A stretch of DNA of 64,000 nucleotides from Odiellus spinosus. Its lineage: Eukaryota; Arthropoda; Arachnida; Opiliones; Phalangiidae. The stretch's first letter is position 1. The number at the start of each line of letters is the position of its first letter. The position numbers were made by a program, and so were the translations under genes. Location of the stretch: contig OY987233.1 in assembly GCA_963920705.1 (NCBI GenBank), forward strand, positions 8,174,001 to 8,238,000. Reading direction: 5' to 3'. Below the pieces are notes generated by a model. That model did no database searches. It saw only the letters and a list, made by a program, of their open reading frames with translations, and was not told the DNA's origin. Below, piece by piece: positions 20,801 to 30,870 of this stretch.

Positions 20801-23317
20801 ATGGAATTAAGAAAATGGCAAACTAATTCCGATGACTTGAGAAATAAATGGGCTCAAGATACGGCTGACCCAACATCAACAATGAAGTTCTTCGGAGAGG
20901 AGGTAGCAAAAAATCAGAAGATTCTTGGCCTAGTCTGGAATCCGAAAAAAGATACACTATCAATTGATTTGGACAACTTAATCAAAATCTCCAAAGACGT
21001 AAATAAAACAAAACGCGGTGTACTCAGTACCGTTTCACAAATCTTTGATCCCGTCGGATTCCTCGCACCCTACACGATTAGAGCAAAAATGATGATGCAA
21101 AATCTTTGGGAGGCGGGGTTGAAGTGGGACGAAGTCCTTAACGAAGAAATAAGCACCCGTTTTGAAAAATGGTGCGCTGAAATGGAAATTTTAAAGCTAA
21201 TAGAAGTACCAAGATGCTATTTTTCGGAGAAAATACAAAATAAAGAACTTCATTGCTTCACTGATGCCAGTCAGAGCGCTTATGCCGCAGTGGTTTACAT
21301 TCGTTACATCACCGCTAGGCAAGAAATAAAAGTAAACTTTGTGACCTCAAAATCAAGAGTCGCACCTGTCAAGAAGCTAAAATTGCCAAAACTCGAACTG
21401 ATGGGATGTCTGCTCGGCGCTCGTTTAATTAACAACGTCGCAAAAATATTTAAAGAAGAAATGCCAATAAAGATGTGGACAGATTCCACAGCCGCCTTGC
21501 ACTGGGTCAAAAGCCCAGCAAAAAATTGGAAACCTTTTGTTCAGAACAGGGCAGCTGAAATTCAGGGATTAGTGGACCCGGAAAACTGGTCCCATTGTCC
21601 AGGAAAAACAAATCCAGCTGACCTCCCGACGAGGGGAGTTACGGCTCAAGAATTAAAGGCCAGCGAGCTTTGGTGGAACGGTCCATCGTGGCTAAGGAAA
21701 AATAATTCGGAGTGGCCAGAAAATAAATACCTGGAACCAAAAATTGCAGACGTCGAGTTAGAACGAAGAAAATTAGTATTAGTTGTCGAAATTGAACCAG
21801 TAATCGGTATTCAAAATATAGTAGATATTTCGAGACATAACTCAATAAATAAGACTCTTCGAATTATAGCCTACGTCTACAGATATATCGAAAGATTAAG
21901 AAAGCAAAATTCAAGTTCTGGACCAATAACAACAGAAGAATTAATAAAGGCGGAAATAAAATTAATAAAAGACGTACAAAATTCGGACTACAGAGAGGAA
22001 ATAAAAGCGCTCAAAGATAACAAACCTCTACCGAAAAGTTCAAAAATTGCTACGCTCAAGCCCAAACTAAACGAGCAAGAAGTAATCTGTCTTGGAGGAA
22101 GAATTTCAGAATCTGATTTCAGCTTCGAAACGAAGCATCCAATCATAATAAATAAAGAGCAGAAATTAGCGCAATTGCTAATGACGCGCAGTCATGAAGA
22201 AATAAAGCATGAAGGAATTCAAGCGACATTAACTCAAGCTCGAGAAAGGTATTGGTTTACGGCGGGACGACAATTAGCTAGAAACGTCGTCAGATACTGT
22301 TATAAATGCAAAAAATACAATGCGAAGCCCTGTGACGCCGAATCAGGGCTTCTCCCGAAAGAGAGAATAACTGAATCTCCCCCCTTTTCGGTAGTCGGGA
22401 TTGATTTTGCCGGCCCTCTGATGGTCAAGGTTGGCGGAAATGTAGAAAAGGCCTATATCTGTCTGTTTACCTGCGGAGTAACCCGGGCGATTCATCTAGA
22501 ATTAGTTCCGTCAATGAACACTTATGAATTCTTAATGGCGGTTCGAAGGATGATATCAAGAAGAGGAATTCCCACTGTTATATATTCCGATAATGCAAAG
22601 ACATTTATCAAGGCAAAAGAAAATTTAAATCAAATGTGGAAGCAAATAAAGAGTGACGAAGTTCTCCAATTTTTCGGATCTAAAGGCATTCAATGGAAAT
22701 TTATAGTAGAGAAAGCCCCCTGGTGGGGAGGGTACTATGAACGATTAGTAAAATCGACAAAAACCATTCTCCGAAAGAACCTTGGAAAAGCATCTCTCAC
22801 CTATCAGGAAATGGAAACCATGCTTCATGAAGCTGAAGCAGTAATAAATTCTCGCCCTATAACATATGTTTATAATGATGCTAACGAACCGGAACCACTG
22901 ACCCCCGCCCACCTACTAATCGGTAAAAGAGTAACTTGCCTACCGCCCCAAAATTCAAAGATGATACTTTTCCCACAAACTCAAAAGGAATTTGCAAAAC
23001 GCTTGCGATATAGGGTAACTTTAATGGAACGCTTGTTTAAAAAATGGAAGCAGGAATATCTATTACAGCTTAGAACCGCCCATCATATCAGATTAGCTAA
23101 AAATCAAAGAAAAGTAGAGAAAGGGGATGTTATGATCGTCCAAGAAGACATGACGCCTAAACACATGTGGAAATTAGGGCTAGTGACAGAGGTAATGGAG
23201 GGTCGCGATGGTAAAGTAAGGTCGTGCATGGTCAAGATGGGAAATGGTAGTGTAATCAGGCGACCAATTCAACTGCTCTACGCATTAGAATTAAACAATG
23301 AAAATAATAATGTGTAA
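17879..23317 (+). CDS. BEL/Pao gag-pol polyprotein (1812 aa)
   Basis: One intact frame encodes structural and replication functions of the retrotransposon. Residues 1-150 are charged and helix-rich, likely coiled coil. Residues ~155-320 resemble the DUF1759 gag-like region (FDGDVTEWTGFW near 163). Three CCHC zinc knuckles lie at 385-398, 416-429 and 436-448, the third with one residue fewer between its second Cys and the His. A retropepsin-like (DUF1758) protease has the presumed active Asp at 520 in LLDPGSQ; the usual DTG/DSG triad reads DPG here. Reverse transcriptase has VVFDAS (818-823), catalytic D863 and YVDD (945-948). RNase H has D1129, E1173 and D1202. Integrase has an HHCC zinc finger (H1439 or H1444 with C1474 and C1477; H1444 gives the usual spacing) and a D1509, D1571, E1621 triad. 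The C-terminus from ~1690 matches the DUF5641-type tail (KGDVMI, then ...MWKLG). The ATG at 17879 is the first in this frame after the A-rich leader. Gag and Pol are in a single frame, so no frameshift is needed. No env domain. Confidence 0.95.
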   Translation: MSQNEAALIDAEKLAKIAAELKKSKALRRTVRSHTTSLIGSLHKLKDETELNQEGIADAMELLQLKGLSLQELDAKIYELMDQATDDELKVEFEGVEKYKTEIALLQNQVKRRLKKAGINEDTASECSTTSLDVQKEIAANFSNIFSSVHESSRLPPLVITKFDGDVTEWTGFWTQFEATMERKKISKVEKFAYLKSYLTGPALKILKGMKPSESNYDEAIEMLKSRFGRDDLVAHTHMKKLLALEPVRSTSDLVGLRKLYDECEVNIRSLRSLGIDTAVNGTFLCPKLLGCLPREIRLEYTKERGRAAEWDLDALINYIRMEVENRETCDMLGESQGHSHGESEFRENKFKQKQRKFDSKPRNNSNQASAAVLSAQFVPRTTFCIFCKVNGHPTSNCTNFNLEEKKQMVLQAERCYICLRYGHQASACTSRFNSCKICKQKHNAAICEQNQVNKKKENKERTPIEINSQLVSCQDTISKKLEINSQMVTFKNTVLLQTANAYAKNPYSGAKDQVSCLLDPGSQASFVKEDVSRRLKLPIVGECEILIRNFGNQNPTEAKRNIVKVTLTNVRNTSEDVEILAVEVPYICEEIAMTEENKTIQEIKRQLKENGYHLANETDEPKAKNSTEVLIGGDCYWQFSTGKIERFTENLVAVETILGWTIQGPVNLGGVAVGSYSINVMKISMYEKEISKTLKSFFDLEAMGITQGDDPTDKEIFQTFHKDIKIEKGRYVVKFPWIKNKEQLPDNFSVAKKRFEGLNRRFQREPQLYSAYKEIIEEQIKEGVAEIVNDPENKKDGTYYLPHQPVKRESTTTKLRVVFDASSHINGAPSLNDCLASGENLNPDLLRLLLKFRINKIAIVADIKKAFLQISLDQEDRDAVRFLWTIEDENGKINANRYKTLRMARVPFGITSSPYLLAATVKTHIKKYEQTDPEVFEVLNESLYVDDLVGGNADEESAYQLSRSAARIMKEASMELRKWQTNSDDLRNKWAQDTADPTSTMKFFGEEVAKNQKILGLVWNPKKDTLSIDLDNLIKISKDVNKTKRGVLSTVSQIFDPVGFLAPYTIRAKMMMQNLWEAGLKWDEVLNEEISTRFEKWCAEMEILKLIEVPRCYFSEKIQNKELHCFTDASQSAYAAVVYIRYITARQEIKVNFVTSKSRVAPVKKLKLPKLELMGCLLGARLINNVAKIFKEEMPIKMWTDSTAALHWVKSPAKNWKPFVQNRAAEIQGLVDPENWSHCPGKTNPADLPTRGVTAQELKASELWWNGPSWLRKNNSEWPENKYLEPKIADVELERRKLVLVVEIEPVIGIQNIVDISRHNSINKTLRIIAYVYRYIERLRKQNSSSGPITTEELIKAEIKLIKDVQNSDYREEIKALKDNKPLPKSSKIATLKPKLNEQEVICLGGRISESDFSFETKHPIIINKEQKLAQLLMTRSHEEIKHEGIQATLTQARERYWFTAGRQLARNVVRYCYKCKKYNAKPCDAESGLLPKERITESPPFSVVGIDFAGPLMVKVGGNVEKAYICLFTCGVTRAIHLELVPSMNTYEFLMAVRRMISRRGIPTVIYSDNAKTFIKAKENLNQMWKQIKSDEVLQFFGSKGIQWKFIVEKAPWWGGYYERLVKSTKTILRKNLGKASLTYQEMETMLHEAEAVINSRPITYVYNDANEPEPLTPAHLLIGKRVTCLPPQNSKMILFPQTQKEFAKRLRYRVTLMERLFKKWKQEYLLQLRTAHHIRLAKNQRKVEKGDVMIVQEDMTPKHMWKLGLVTEVMEGRDGKVRSCMVKMGNGSVIRRPIQLLYALELNNENNNV

Positions 23318-23463
23318 AAAAAAAAAAAAATGTATGTATATAAAAAAAAAAAAAAAAATGTAAAAAAAAAAAATTGATACCCTGTAAAATAATTTCTGTA
23401 ACCTTGTAAAAAAAAAAAAATGGAATGTAATCTTTAGAAATACTAACGTATTTCGCGCGGGAG
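23318..23463 (+). other. 3' untranslated region and weak polypurine tract of the BEL/Pao element
   Basis: Between the stop codon and the 3' LTR lie four A-tracts of 12-17 bases separated by TG-rich spacers, then GCGCGGGAG (23455-23463) touching the LTR. The latter is the only purine-rich stretch adjoining the LTR and is the likely plus-strand primer, although it is short and interrupted by C. Confidence 0.5.
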
Positions 23464-24163
23464 TGTCAAAACCCTACACATTTAGTATTAAAATAATCAG
23501 AAAAATATCGTTTAAAATAATAAATTTCCAACTAAAACTTAAATACAAGTAACCTTTAAAAAACTAATATAACTAAATAATTTCCCGTTTAACAAAACAA
23601 ATGTAACCTAAAAATAAGTATAAAAGAGCCTATATAATAAGAAAAGGCAGGAAATGAGTTGGGGCTGGGAGGTCTTGCACCACAGATAGAAAGATTACAC
23701 CTTTGTGAAAGAAAAAGCGAAGGGACATTTAGGCGCCTGACCTGGCGGAAACGCCGTTGCCCAGCCCCGATTCTTCTCTGTAGAATTCTCGCGCCAAAAG
23801 GGAGAGTCGTGATTGGTTTAAAATCACGTCATCGACTCTTCCTAGCGCCAAACTATATAAATATTTTAAGAAAAGTAAAATAGAACTCCTCAGAACAAAA
23901 ATATTCTCATACGTGAAAGGACTCGGCCTCCAAAGTGAGGAACCCTTTCACAAAATAAATAAAATAAATAATATCGGAATCAAAACTTGTGTTTCATTTC
24001 GACCACTATATATATAAATAGATAGAAGAATATCACCCAAGATATATTTTTCAGTCGGTATATTTTAGGGAAAAATAAAATAAAGTACCAAGTCTCTCCC
24101 AGAGCAAAAATAAAAAATAAATAAAAGTAAAACAAAAAGAACCTAAGACCGGAGGTTTCTACA
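23464..24163 (+). repeat. 3' long terminal repeat
   Basis: Apparently identical to 16906-17605 over 700 bp. Followed by the ATATA duplication and then unrelated DNA beginning CGAGCTGTAG. Confidence 0.95.
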
Positions 24164-24168
24164 ATATA

Positions 24169-24660
24169 CGAGCTGTAGTCTAAAAGTCTCGATAGAACGT
24201 AGAGAAGTGCGCTTTATTTTGTGGAATTCTTCTTTCGAGGAATTCTAAGACTATAGAGAGGCTAACGGGACAGAGACAAGTTACCGAAGGAACTGAAAAT
24301 TAAAGTTTGATGATATAAAAAGTGGTCATTTTCTTGGAACTTGGTACGAGAGAACAAAAGAGACCATCGCAGTTCGTTTAAAAAATTAATAGAATGTCAA
24401 TATAGTTATTGATATAGTTTCGTGATTTTTGAAATATAATTACTATTACTAAATTTTCTTGAACTTGAATCTCAAGTTCTATTCACTCGAATTCTAAAAC
24501 TCAAGCAATAAGCGGTCCGTATCAAGCCTTCGTAGTCAATGAAATGATTTGAGATTTCTATCTTAAATAGAATTAGATTTATTATCCAACCACTAAATAA
24601 TGAGTGACAATCATTACCGAGTGTCGATCAATTCAGGATTCGTACAAAAGTTATGGAAGT
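24169..24660. other. No gene recognised (right flank of the BEL/Pao insertion)
   Basis: Begins CGAGCTGTAGTCTAAAAG, loosely like the sequence just right of the family G MITE at 6811-6830. No coding frame. Confidence 0.45.
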
Positions 24661-24662
24661 TT

Positions 24663-25040
24663 ATTTCCCCGACCATTTCTAAATAATTTCCCCGACCATT
24701 TCTAAATAATTTCCCCGACCATTTCTAAATAATTTCCCCGACCATTTCTAAATAATTTCCCAGACCATTTCTAAATAATTTCCCAGACCATTTCTAAATA
24801 ATTTCCCCGACCATTTCTAAATAATTTCCCCGACCCTTTCTAAATAATTTCCCCGACCCTTTCTAAATAATTTCCCCGACCCTTTCTAAATAATTTCCCC
24901 GACCATTTCTAAATAATTTCCCCGACCATTTCTAAATAATTTCCCCGACCATTTCTAAATAATTTCCCCGACCATTTCTAAATAATTTCCCCGACCATTT
25001 CTAATTTCCCCAACCATTTCTAAATAATTTGCCCGACCAT
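24663..25040 (+). repeat. 23-bp minisatellite, ~16 units
   Basis: Unit of 23 bp containing CCCCGACCATTTCTAAATAA. Variants: CCCAGACC in two adjacent units and GACCCTTTC in three adjacent units. The last units are shortened. Located at the left of a CCCTGAC-family repeat whose copy at 11475-11830 has the unit only once. Confidence 0.95.
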
Positions 25041-25199
25041 GTTGAATATTTTTTTCATGGATTTATTTAGCAGTTCCCACCTTTTATTTGACATAATTAA
25101 CTCATAAAATGATAAAACATTACTTTTTATGCAAATATTTTCAGTTAATAACAATTAATTGGTCAACCAATAATAAGCAGTTCCTTGTCATGTACCTAA

Positions 25200-25460
25200 A
25201 TATTTAATTTCTGACCTTTTGGGCCAATTTTAAAATTCCCTGACTTTTCCCTGACCTTTTGGGGGAATTTTCAAATTCCCTGGCTTTTCCCTGACCCTTT
25301 GGGAGAATTTTCAAATTCCTGGACTTTTCCCCGACCCTTTGGGGGAAATTTCAAATTCCCTGCCTTTCCCTGACCCTTTGGGAGAATTTCCATACCCTTG
25401 CCTTTCCCTGACAATTTTGGGTCAATTTCCAAATCCCTCGACTTTTACAGCTTTTCAGGT
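25200..25460 (+). repeat. CCCTGAC family, ~46-bp degenerate tandem
   Basis: About five imperfect units of TGACCTTTTGGG, AATTTTCAAATTCC and CTGACTTTTCC, ending TTTTCAGGTCGTGTC as at 11800-11815. Confidence 0.7.
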
Positions 25461-26199
25461 CGTGTCGTTTACTCTAGTTACAAAACATCGTGCTAGTCTG
25501 CCCGTTTTGTTGTTTTGTTAGTTCCTACTTTTTCATGCAATGTTCGCCGTTAGAGGACGCTTATGACAGCCAGGTTTTTTTATTCATCGTTATATCTACT
25601 TAGCTAGGTGTTCATTGCTAATACAGTTTTAGATCTGTCTAAATACGAAGCTCAAAAACATTCCAAGAAGTTTGTGTCAAATGTGGTTAACTCGTCTCCT
25701 TTGATAGAGGACGGAATGGAGCATAGTTTTTGCCATTAAAAGCCTTTGCTTGGAAAATAAAAACTGCGTGGAGTGATCATCAATCATAGCGCAAAAAAAC
25801 TTCCATTCATAGAATACACAGGACGACGTGAATGTCCCACGAACCACGGGGAAAAAGGGGTTTCTAACGGTTGCTTCTAGTTAGGGCAATGTTTTTTTCG
25901 TATAAGGTTCAATATAGTGAAGTGGTATGTCATAGCTGTTTTGCATAAATATAACGTAATATTATATCACTGCTATATACATAATATTTATATATAAACG
26001 AGTTTCGATTTCAATTTGAAAAATATGCGTCAAATATTAAAGGGTTACTATTAGCTGAAATGAAGTATTTTTTCCAATTCCATATATTCTTGCTAAATAC
26101 TAAAAGAAAATATTTTTAAAGTTTTATATCCTAAAAATGCATTTACATTTTTCTACCATTGCCAATGAGCCAAGCAGAACAAAAGCCTACATTCCATGA
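25461..26199. other. No gene recognised
   Basis: AT-rich; TATATA-rich near 25970. No repeat partner or coding frame noticed. Confidence 0.45.
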
Positions 26200-26340
26200 G
26201 GTACTAAAATAAAATCGAAGAACCCCTATAGCGACACAAAAAACGTTGTCTAATATTTGTTAGAAAATTCTCACATCCAGTGATTCCGAAAATAAATTCA
26301 AAAGCTGTACCATTTTTAGCTTCTAGTTTCCCTTTAAAGC
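26200..26340 (+). repeat. Hairpin element family H1, right-end fragment
   Basis: Carries GAAAATTCTCACATCCAGTG, GATTCCGAAAATAAATTCAA and ends TTTCCCTTTAA, matching the ends of 13012-13330 and 59897-60357. Confidence 0.65.
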
Positions 26341-26724
26341 TTTTAAAATATTGTCTTGGTGATTTTTCGGCTTTCATAACATTTATCAATCATTTTGTAT
26401 TTTGAGCTAGATTTAATATAATCAAAAATAATTTTAAATCAAATTAGAAAGAGAATATAATTGTACCGTACGCACGAGTTGTATATTTATGTTTCGTCAT
26501 TCGCGTAACTATGACGTCAATTGAGGGAACCAATAGTTAAAGTATTCCATAAAACATGTCAGCCTACACAGGCATAACGCTCTAAGCAAACTTAAATTTG
26601 GCGTAAGACAACCAATTGATTAGAGACACTCTAGCGGCTGAAGTCTGCGTAGATATTGAAACGCGAAGCGCCACTGCGGAGAAACTCCGTCTCTCCTTCG
26701 ACACATAATAAGGGTTCATAAATA

Positions 26725-27150
26725 TTTCCAGGTGCACGATTGATTTTAAAAACCATAATACAATAAATTTGCTTATTAACGTAGTATCAATGAACTAAAC
26801 ACCCGAAAGCTACGTACCAAAAACAATTTAGGTTTATTGGAGTTTCATAAAGTCCTTATTTTTTGACATTCAAATACCCATATCTTTCCCGGCATTCTAG
26901 GTTTGCTTGTACCTTGGTTGTAAATGTGATTCGGTTAAGACTATGGAATATAGAAACTATTATCCAATGCCCACCATTGAAAAACAGTCACTAATTAAAC
27001 GCAATTAACCAAAATATAATAAGACTAATTAAAATCCCTTTATACGCTGTTGTAAGTGTGATTTGGTTAAGATTTGCTATTCAAGCCCCAATATGGAAAA
27101 AGTCACTAATTAGAATTAACCAAAGTAGGAAAAAGATTAATTTAAAATAA
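26725..27150 (+). repeat. Dispersed repeat S with two diverged satellite monomers
   Basis: First part (ATTGATTTTAAAAACCATAA, GTAGTATCAATGAAC) matches 29655-30120 and part of 42225-42290; second part has two units resembling the ~150-bp satellite (GTGATTCGGTTAAGAC, GAAAAACAGTCACTAATTAA, AATTAACCAAA). It retains an uninterrupted TA where a family T MITE sits in the 29-kb copy. Confidence 0.75.
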
Positions 27151-27465
27151 TTAAGATAACGGGCTAATTTCAAAAGCGGTAGACATTTCACGTGAAGCAG
27201 GCGGGGAGTGGCGGTTTAATTATATTTTATGGAGCTTGAGCCTTTGTGTGAAGACTTTTTCTCAAGTTGCCTATCACTTTTTAACATTGCTCTAAGATAG
27301 TTTTTGATGCAGTTGAGAGTACAATACCTATATAACTTACACTTAAAGCTCAAGTCTCGATGGGTATTTTTTCACTGACCTAATTCCAAATCCAATTAAA
27401 TTTTGGCTTTCCTTAAAACCCAGATAAAGAAACAAACTGATTAACTCATGACCAACTAAGACAGA

Positions 27466-27955
27466 GAGGGAAAAATCGTCGACGAAAAACCGAAAAATCG
27501 TCGACGAAAAACCGAAAAATCGTCGACGAAAAACCGAAAAATCGTCGACGAAAAACCGAGAAATCGTCGACGAAAAACCGAAAAATCGTCGACGAAAAAC
27601 CGAGAAATCGTCGACGAAAAACCGAGAAATCGTCGACGAAAAACCGAGAAATCGTCGACGAAAAACCGAGAAATCGTCGACGAAAAACCGAGAAATCGTC
27701 GACGAAAAACCGAGAAATCGTCGACGAAAAACCGAGAAATCGTCGACGAAAAACCGAGAAATCGTCGACGAAAAACCGAGAAATCGTCGACGAAAAACCG
27801 AGAAATCGTCGACGAAAAACCGAGAAATCGTCGACGAAAAACCGAGAAATCGTCGACGAAAAACCGAGAAATCGTCGACGAAAAACCGAGAAATCGTCGA
27901 CGAAAAACCGAGAAATCGTCGACGAAAAACCGAGAAATCGTCGATGAAAATCCGA
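27466..27955 (+). repeat. 22-bp minisatellite, ~22 units
   Basis: Unit GAAATCGTCGACGAAAAACC plus GA. Each unit holds the palindrome TCGTCGACGA. The first few units at the left read CCGAAAAATCG instead of CCGAGAAATCG. Because 22 is not a multiple of three and the unit lacks stops on the minus strand, long open stretches of 168-195 codons appear there; they are a by-product of the repeat. Confidence 0.97.
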
Positions 27956-28647
27956 ATTGCATCTGATTTTTAAATCACAATACTTAAAGAGAATCGAATT
28001 ATCTCTTTCCAAACACCTCAACAATCCCAACAACCAGTCTATAGTATAATATGCAAATTTACGGAAATCCCTTGGACTAACTGAACTTTACTTCCTTTGT
28101 ATTGTCTGTATTTACAATATATAGTTGGCTAAGGCTATATATATAGTGTTTCAAAAACGTCAGTTGTTTAAAAGCTAAGGCCTACAAAAGAATCTAGGGT
28201 GGAAATGGGTGGATTCGTGGAGTTTACTTATTGATCAGTGGGCCGCCTTGAATAAGAGATGACATAAAAGCTTTTCTTTGTAAAGAGCGAACGGATAGAG
28301 AACGTATAAAAGATAGCTCTATTTGTTTCAAGAAGTTACCTACAATACGCCTGATTCCCCAGCCAAAAGACGACTGCCTTGACAAAAAAATACCCGAAAA
28401 AAAATATATATTATATATAGGCCTATTCTATATATTATACAATACAGGGTGGAAAAATCCGATTCGCGACAAAAATGGATTCATATTTCCCTCACCCAAC
28501 TATTGATATTGACGTATACTGCAGCCCAATATGATTTGAAATTCGATCTGTTACATTGTATCATAACTAGTATTCGTCTAACTGGTCGTAAAATAAGGCC
28601 TATTTCCTACAATTATTTTTTTATGCTGTTAGAAAAGCGTCCTGGCA
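27956..28647. other. No gene recognised
   Basis: AT-rich with TATATATA palindromes near 28135 and 28405-28440. A 76-codon open stretch at 28449-28679 runs into the next MITE and has no motif. Confidence 0.45.
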
Positions 28648-29053
28648 TTAAAGGGAGAATCAAACCTAACAACAATTGATTTTTTATCGATTCCCAAGCG
28701 TTTATATAGGCCTAATTCACCAGTAAAAAAAATCAACTATTTTTAAACTATAAATAAATAAAACTAACACGGAAAATTAGGCTTAGCTGGATTCATGGAG
28801 ATCCTGAATTTCTTCGCAATGATAAAGAAAGGTCCGTAATTATGGCGAGATCTCCAATAACATTTAACTGGTCGCTGACCCTTCAATGCGAAGAATTCAG
28901 GATCTCCATGAATCCCGCTAAGCCTATTTTCCTGGTAAGTTTTAAATTTATTTCTAGTTTAATATTTGTTTGTTAATTTTTTACCGGTGGACTAGGCCTA
29001 TTTAAACGATAATGAATAAAAAAATCAATTGTTACGTCGCATTCTCCCTATAA
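28648..29053. mobile_element. TTAA-ended MITE family K, complete copy 1
   Basis: 406 bp with TTAAAGGGAGAAT at the left and CATTCTCCCTATAA (TTAA mutated) at the right. Arms of ~170 bp pair through TTTATCGATTCC, TAGGCCTAATTCACC and GGATTCATGGAGATCCTGAA. Loop near 28830-28870. TTAA target fits piggyBac or Kolobok. Confidence 0.8.
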
Positions 29054-29654
29054 AGGAAAATATACGAACTAAAAATGGACAACATTCGAATTTATTTTCA
29101 GGGTCTGCGCACAAAATTATGAATTAAATAATATTTTCAATTTTTGGGCGAAACTTAGCGCTTAATTTAAATTCTGAAGGTGGGCTAGCGTGTAGGCTAG
29201 GGTGCGAATGTACATGAACATACTATGTCATTCATTTTCCGTTAGACTTGTTAGGGCTCGGCGTTTGGATAAAATTTACTGTTTGATAAGTAGGTGAAAA
29301 AATTAAAAAACCAACATCATTGAGATGATAATCGTACCCCAGTTGCGATTAAAATTAATTATTTTCTTTTTTTTAAATGAAAGTCGTCAATATAACTGTT
29401 ATCACGAAATAAATCTGACAAATTTATCAATAATGAATTATTTGTATTAATATAATAACCATTATCTAGCCTGACCGATAAAAGTCCAAATTAATCATCC
29501 ACAATTAACCGATTATTCTAGTTTATCCGTGGTTAATTACCAGACTCTTTTGCGTTTTCGAGTAAATTCACGATTTTTTCAATATTTTTAGACATATCGG
29601 GGTTCATACAATATTTAAAAATCCAATTTCCCTATTTTTCCAGATTTTAATAAT

Positions 29655-30245
29655 GAATTATCCTGATATTTCCAGGCGTAAGGATTGATTTTAAAAACCA
29701 TATAATACAATGAATTTAGCTGGATAACATTAGCCGCGTTCATACTACGCCTTGGAATCGATTTAAACCGCTTCAAAACCTTTCGCTAGAGTCGTGTGAA
29801 CGGCAGGCCGTCTTTTCTCGAATCGATTTTATTCGATTTCTCGAAACGGTTTCGGGAACCAGTTTCATACCGATTCGGTTTCAACAGCCGATAGATGAAA
29901 CAGCTACAGTAAATCGATTTATAAAGATAATGCGCGAGCACATGACGCTTAAAACGATTCCTGGCGATTTGAATATCAGTTTGATTTTACCGTTTCAAAT
30001 CGATTAACAAATGCTAGTGTGACCGTAGCTATTGTATCAATGAACGAATAGTACTTTATGAGAGTTTCCCTGATTTTTAGACAACATTAAAATTCCTTTG
30101 TATTCTGATATTACAGGTTTGTATGAACATAGGTGTTAGATGTGATTCGGTTAAGACTAATAAAGTAGAAACCATTTAAAAACCCCAACAATCTAATAAA
30201 TTGGAATTAGATCAAGCAGAAATATAAGACTAATTAAAATCCCAA
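29655..30245 (+). repeat. Dispersed repeat S, interrupted by a family T MITE
   Basis: Outer parts match 26725-27060 and end in one satellite-like monomer (GTGATTCGGTTAAGACTAAT ... AAGACTAATTAAAATCCC). The MITE at 29733-30029 splits it at a TA. Confidence 0.75.
29733..30029 (-). mobile_element. TA-inserting MITE family T, copy 3 (nested)
   Basis: 297 bp flanked by TA on both sides (29731-29732, 30030-30031). Ends GCCGCGTTCATACTA and TAGTGTGACCGTAGC. The unoccupied site is visible in the sister repeat at ~26785 (AACGTAGTATCAATGAAC), confirming insertion at TA. Confidence 0.88.
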
Positions 30246-30249
30246 TTCT

Positions 30250-30450
30250 AAGCGACTAAATCACTACATTCTAGCTTCGAGATCACAATTTGGGTTAAAA
30301 TCGAGGAAGAAACTCGAGTTTCAAATGTTTCTTATCGGCGAATGAATAACTCGTTTAACGTATCAATTTCCTCTAACAATGAGTACGAAAAGTTTGCCTT
30401 CCATTCGGATACGTTAACTCGAATAAGAAATGGATATTTGTTTCCCAGAT
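30250..30450 (+). repeat. MITE family G, subfamily 1, internal fragment
   Basis: AGCGACTAAATCACTACATT to GAATAAGAAATGGATAT, collinear with 6537-6740 and 34545-34735. Both ends missing. Confidence 0.7.
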
Positions 30451-30870
30451 TTTCACTAATATTTCCCACAATTTTAACCCAATTTCTTATCTTTTCCACC
30501 CTGTATATATTTTCCTACTGGCGTAGAAGAAGGGGTATAAGCCTAAGGAGGTTGTGATTTTTAAAGGAGAGTGGATAGGAAATAGGGATTGGTAGAGCTT
30601 GAATATAAAAATATAGATCTCCCATACCGTTCCCGATATAGGATAGAGGGATGGCAAGCTGTATTACGGTTTCATATGGATTTAGAACCGTTGAAGTTGC
30701 AGATATGCCAACACTCTTTGAAAATCAAGATGCTTTTCAGTTAGGTTTCTGTTTTTCGTCGGGGACCCGATCGAATAACCCTATATGGCTAAGGATTTTC
30801 GTCTGATCCATGAAGATATAGTCTAAACTCTGCGCATATTTCCTTTCGAAATAAGAAATAAATCATATCA
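30451..30870. other. No gene recognised
   Basis: No repeat partner, no convincing frame. Confidence 0.45.

Larger units (their letters stand above)
16906..24163 (+). mobile_element. Complete BEL/Pao LTR retrotransposon, apparently recent insertion
   Basis: A 7258-bp element bounded by two 700-bp direct repeats that begin TGTCAAAACC and end GGTTTCTACA (TG...CA ends). The 5-bp sequence ATATA flanks it at 16901-16905 and 24164-24168, the duplication length usual for BEL/Pao. Order inside: 5' LTR, primer-binding site directly abutting the LTR, ~255-bp A-rich leader, one long polyprotein frame, short A-tract-rich 3' region, 3' LTR. I compared the two LTRs row by row and saw no difference, and the 1812-codon frame has no stop or frameshift. 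Both imply a young, possibly still active copy. No envelope-like frame follows the integrase. The protein order (protease, RT, RNase H, integrase) and the DUF1758/DUF1759-type domains assign it to BEL/Pao rather than Ty3/Gypsy or Copia. Confidence 0.95.

Noticed and set aside
17949-21845. Several open frames antisense to or out of frame with the polyprotein
   Set aside because: Shadow frames over a well-supported coding sequence.
23318-23420. A-tracts after the polyprotein as a LINE-type tail
   Set aside because: They lie inside the LTR retrotransposon upstream of its 3' LTR, so they are part of its 3' region.
27446-28033. Minus-strand frames of 168 and 195 codons
   Set aside because: Both read the 22-bp array in different frames; only short non-repeat tails.
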